Source of the DNA: an uncultured Actinomycetes bacterium
Lineage (GTDB): Bacteria > Actinomycetota > Thermoleophilia > RBG-16-64-13
Length of the DNA stretch: 57,026 nucleotides
Assembly: GCA_937148845.1 (NCBI GenBank)
Contig: CAKZRW010000036.1
Span: forward strand, 1 to 57,026
Direction of reading: 5' to 3'
The translations under genes and the position numbers were made by a program. This document shows, in pieces, positions 54,893 to 57,026 of the stretch (position 1 is the first letter of the stretch; every line of letters begins with the position of its first letter). Below the pieces are notes generated by a model. It did no database searches. It was not told where the DNA came from and worked only from the letters and a program-made list of their open reading frames with translations.

Positions 54893-56334
54893 CAAACGTT
54901 CGTCCCCCCTACAGTCAGCTCTTTGATACGAACCGTGGGCTGGCCGCTTCCTACCGGGACCAACTGCCCTTCTTTGCCGCACATGCCCGGCTTGACCTCA
55001 AGATCATCGGCGATGGCATCGATGCCTGCCAACACCTCTGGGCCGTTTCCGATGAGGGTGGCCCCTCGCACAGGCCCGGTGATCTTGCCATTCTCGATCA
55101 AGTAGCCCTCAGCCACTCCGAACACGAATTCGCCGGTGGCGGGGTTGACCTGTCCCCCCGAGAGCGACTTGGCGTACAGGGCATAGCGGGTGTCGGCGAT
55201 TATCTCTTCGGGCTTGTACTGGCCGGGGGCGAAGTAGGTGTTGGTCATGCGCGGATAGGGTAAGTGGCGGAAGTCCTGCCGGCGTCCGTTGCCGGACAAG
55301 GGGAGCCCCAGACGGGCGGCGCGCACTCGGTCGCTCAAGTAGCCGGTAAGCACTCCCCCCTCGATCAAGAGCGTCCGTCGGCAAGGCACACCTTCATCGT
55401 CGATCTGTGAACCTCCCCACATGTCAGCACTGACACCATCGTCGTAGGCGAAGACATGAGGCCCGGCCACTCGCTGCCCGATCTTGCCTTCCCACACGCT
55501 GGCCTTCTTGAGAATGTAGTCCGCTTCCAGTCCGTGCCCGCAAGCCTCGTGGAACAGTACGCCGCCGAACCCGTTGGCCAATACCACGGCCATGCGCCCT
55601 CCCGGAGCAGGACGTGAGTCGAGCATGAGAAGAGCCCTTTCAGCAGCAAGCCTCGCCACCGCCGCCACCGCGGCCTCATCGAAATCCTGCTGCTCCTTCC
55701 GCAGCGCAAGCGTCTCCCTGCCCACCTGGAGGAGACTGTCGCGCCGGGCCGTCACCGTGACGGCGATCATCTTGCGGACCCGCCTATCAGTAGCCAACGT
55801 CCCCGAGGAATGAGCCACGCAGACTTCCTGCGTTGTCTCCCCGTAGATCGCGCTGACCTGCCGCACTTCTTGAGAGAGGCACCGCGCCGTCTCGTCCGCC
55901 AGGCGCAGCCAACTGCTTGCCCGCTCCACGTGATCCGACCAATCGCCCCTGTCGCGCGGGGTCCCCTCGTGCAAGACCTCGTCCCGCAGAACCGGTTGCC
56001 GCCCGTTCGACGAGGGGCTGCTGCGCAGAGTCGCAGTCGTCCCCCCGGACGAGCCTATCCTTATCAGTTCTTCAGCCAAGCGCACTAGTTCGGCCTCGGA
56101 CAAAGCCTCCACATAACCGAAGTAAGCTGACGGCCCCCGGACCAGACGCAGCGCAGCCCCCTGATCGCTCCCCGAAAGGGCCTCCTCCAAACGCCGGTCC
56201 TCCAAACGCAGAGAGAGCGAGGCACGCCGCTCCACGAAGACGTCTGCCTGTTCGCCCCCCCGAGACAAGACGTGAGCGAGCAGCTCGCGAAGCAGATCGC
56301 CGGGCAGAAGCTGTGGAATCTCGCGAAAGTTCAC
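54892..56334 (-). CDS. tldD: TldD metalloprotease
   Basis: The zinc-bearing subunit of the TldD/TldE protease. The 480 residues have the zinc site HEACGH (262-267) in GFGGVLFHEACGHGLEAD. Further ligand and core blocks are MTNTYFAPGQYKPEEII, YAKSLSGGQVNPATGEFVFGVAEGYLIENG and the GMCGKEGQLVPVG Cys motif near the C-terminus. The GTG start overlaps the upstream stop as GTGA. No peptide precursor or maturation enzyme for a modified peptide was seen nearby. Confidence 0.95.
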   Translation of the reverse strand: MNFREIPQLLPGDLLRELLAHVLSRGGEQADVFVERRASLSLRLEDRRLEEALSGSDQGAALRLVRGPSAYFGYVEALSEAELVRLAEELIRIGSSGGTTATLRSSPSSNGRQPVLRDEVLHEGTPRDRGDWSDHVERASSWLRLADETARCLSQEVRQVSAIYGETTQEVCVAHSSGTLATDRRVRKMIAVTVTARRDSLLQVGRETLALRKEQQDFDEAAVAAVARLAAERALLMLDSRPAPGGRMAVVLANGFGGVLFHEACGHGLEADYILKKASVWEGKIGQRVAGPHVFAYDDGVSADMWGGSQIDDEGVPCRRTLLIEGGVLTGYLSDRVRAARLGLPLSGNGRRQDFRHLPYPRMTNTYFAPGQYKPEEIIADTRYALYAKSLSGGQVNPATGEFVFGVAEGYLIENGKITGPVRGATLIGNGPEVLAGIDAIADDLEVKPGMCGKEGQLVPVGSGQPTVRIKELTVGGTNV

Positions 56335-56546
56335 CGACCGACCGGTATGGCTCTCAGTATCTCGGCCGCGTGAGAGACGAAACTCTCCGCCTCCGGGGAG
56401 TTGCCACCGAGCGTGAGCATCGACCCGTCGTCGAAGTAGAGCTCCACCTGGGGCCGACGCGAACGCAGGCGGACAACAAAGTAGGTACCGGCAGCCAGGC
56501 TACCCAGAAGAGTTATGATTCCGAAGATCTTGAGAAAACGCCGCAT
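56331..56546 (-). CDS. 71-residue single-span membrane protein
   Basis: Unrecognised. An N-terminal basic residue cluster and one TM segment (RRFLKIFGIITLLGSLAAGTYFVV, about 2-25) precede a cytosolic or outside part, RPQVELYFDDGSMLTLGGNSPEAESFVSHAAEIL. It overlaps tldD by 4 bp and follows the Roadblock gene by 1 bp, so the three genes are one unit. It may anchor the Roadblock protein or the protease to the membrane; this is inference from position only. Confidence 0.75.
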   Translation of the reverse strand: MRRFLKIFGIITLLGSLAAGTYFVVRLRSRRPQVELYFDDGSMLTLGGNSPEAESFVSHAAEILRAIPVGR

Positions 56547-56547
56547 G

Positions 56548-56994
56548 CTACGCCTCCTCTCCCGCCGCCGGCGAGCTTCCTTCTCCCGGAAACGCTGCCT
56601 CCCGCCCCGCGGTCGCCTCCTCCTGCGAAGCCGCCTTCATCGCTTCTCTCGCATCCCGCAAGCAGGTTCTCAAGTCGTAAAGGAGCAGACCCACCCGGCT
56701 TCTCTTCTTAGCAGTAGCAAGAGCGACCAGACCGCCCGCCTCGACTTCCCGCACCAAAAGGACAAGGCCGTCTCCGGTTTCCACGACCAGCTGGGTGAGT
56801 GGCTGCGAACCCATGTGGGTAGCACTCTCCTCCCCCAAGGCGAGCAGCTGCCGGGCCTCAGCCAATACCACCTCGTGCAAAGCAGGATCGATGTTGGATG
56901 CGATCACCCCTTCGGGACCGAATACCACGGCCTTGTCGATGTCCGTGGAGATGTCGAGCATCTCAGCAAAGGCTGCTTCCACCTCTCGCTTCAT
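56548..56994 (-). CDS. Roadblock/LC7-like domain protein
   Basis: A 148-residue protein whose first 115 residues match the Roadblock/LC7 pattern, an alpha-beta-beta-alpha-beta-beta fold: VEAAFAEMLDISTDIDKAVVFGPEGVIAS, a helix with LLALGEESATHMG, then QLVVETGDGLVLLVREVEAGGLVALATAKK and a final helix. In bacteria such proteins often regulate small Ras-like GTPases. The last 30 residues are a Glu/Ala/Gly tail. GAGGAGG lies before the ATG. No GTPase gene is visible; it may lie beyond the right edge, where a TAG about 15 bp upstream could end the previous gene. Confidence 0.75.
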   Translation of the reverse strand: MKREVEAAFAEMLDISTDIDKAVVFGPEGVIASNIDPALHEVVLAEARQLLALGEESATHMGSQPLTQLVVETGDGLVLLVREVEAGGLVALATAKKRSRVGLLLYDLRTCLRDAREAMKAASQEEATAGREAAFPGEGSSPAAGEEA

Positions 56995-57026
56995 GACCGC
57001 CTCCTCGCTCGGCCCCTACTCATCCT

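Overview
This window is a GC-rich, tightly packed bacterial chromosome segment with no insertion sequence, phage gene or CRISPR array. Gene content and order point to a deep-branching member of the Actinomycetota. The signs are whiA/rapZ/uvrC next to gap-pgk-tpiA-gpmI-secG, murI-rph-rdgB with a small zincin, a lexA promoter carrying GAAC-N4-GTTC SOS boxes, a Roadblock/LC7 protein, and several near-leaderless mRNAs. Multi-FeS NuoEFG-like proteins, LarC, an M42 peptidase and a cyclic-2,3-diphosphoglycerate-synthetase homologue would suit an anaerobic or facultative, possibly thermophilic lineage. That placement is inference.

Layout. 1-3.7 kb (minus): manB-like phosphohexomutase, nadE, and the start of metX, which runs off the left edge. 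3.7-5.1 kb: tRNA-Asn, lexA with a coupled zinc-ribbon protein, and tRNA-Leu divergent from lexA. 5.2-7.7 kb (plus): a Lon-family protease of the LonH/YcbZ type. 7.8-15.2 kb (minus): larC-lipA-nuoE-nuoF-nuoG-like operon. 15.2-18.9 kb: an XRE regulator, then murI-rph-rdgB-zincin and a small winged-helix protein. 19-22.9 kb: MFS transporter, Fe-type superoxide dismutase, cDPG-synthetase homologue and the RNase P RNA gene, which overlaps no real protein gene. 22.9-28.6 kb: a five-gene oligopeptide ABC transporter. 28.8-38.4 kb: secG and lower glycolysis, then whiA, rapZ, ogt and uvrC. 38.6-41.4 kb (plus): acyl-CoA dehydrogenase and M42 aminopeptidase. 41.5-50.4 kb (minus): a 58-residue HTH protein coupled to hflX, uvrA, tRNA-Ala, rsfS, guaA, an atypical PfkB kinase and a D,D-carboxypeptidase. 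50.5-57 kb: a membrane protein with an apparent AUC start, a 65-residue membrane protein, pyrF, HU, pyrE, tldE, tldD, a 71-residue membrane protein and a Roadblock protein.

Genes sit mostly in operons with 4-bp (ATGA/GTGA) or 1-bp (TGATG) overlaps, so translational coupling is common. Promoters are unusually readable. Many carry an extended -10 (TGn followed by TATACT or TAGAAT) without a -35, and several start within a few bases of the start codon. I used these to correct several start codons; lexA, guaA, pgk, gap and pyrF are all shorter than their longest open frames.

The observations most worth following are the NuoEFG-like trio whose G subunit lacks the molybdenum ligand and sits with lipA and larC, the absence of yvcK between rapZ and whiA, the candidate AUC start, and the small proteins translationally coupled to lexA, hflX and pyrF.
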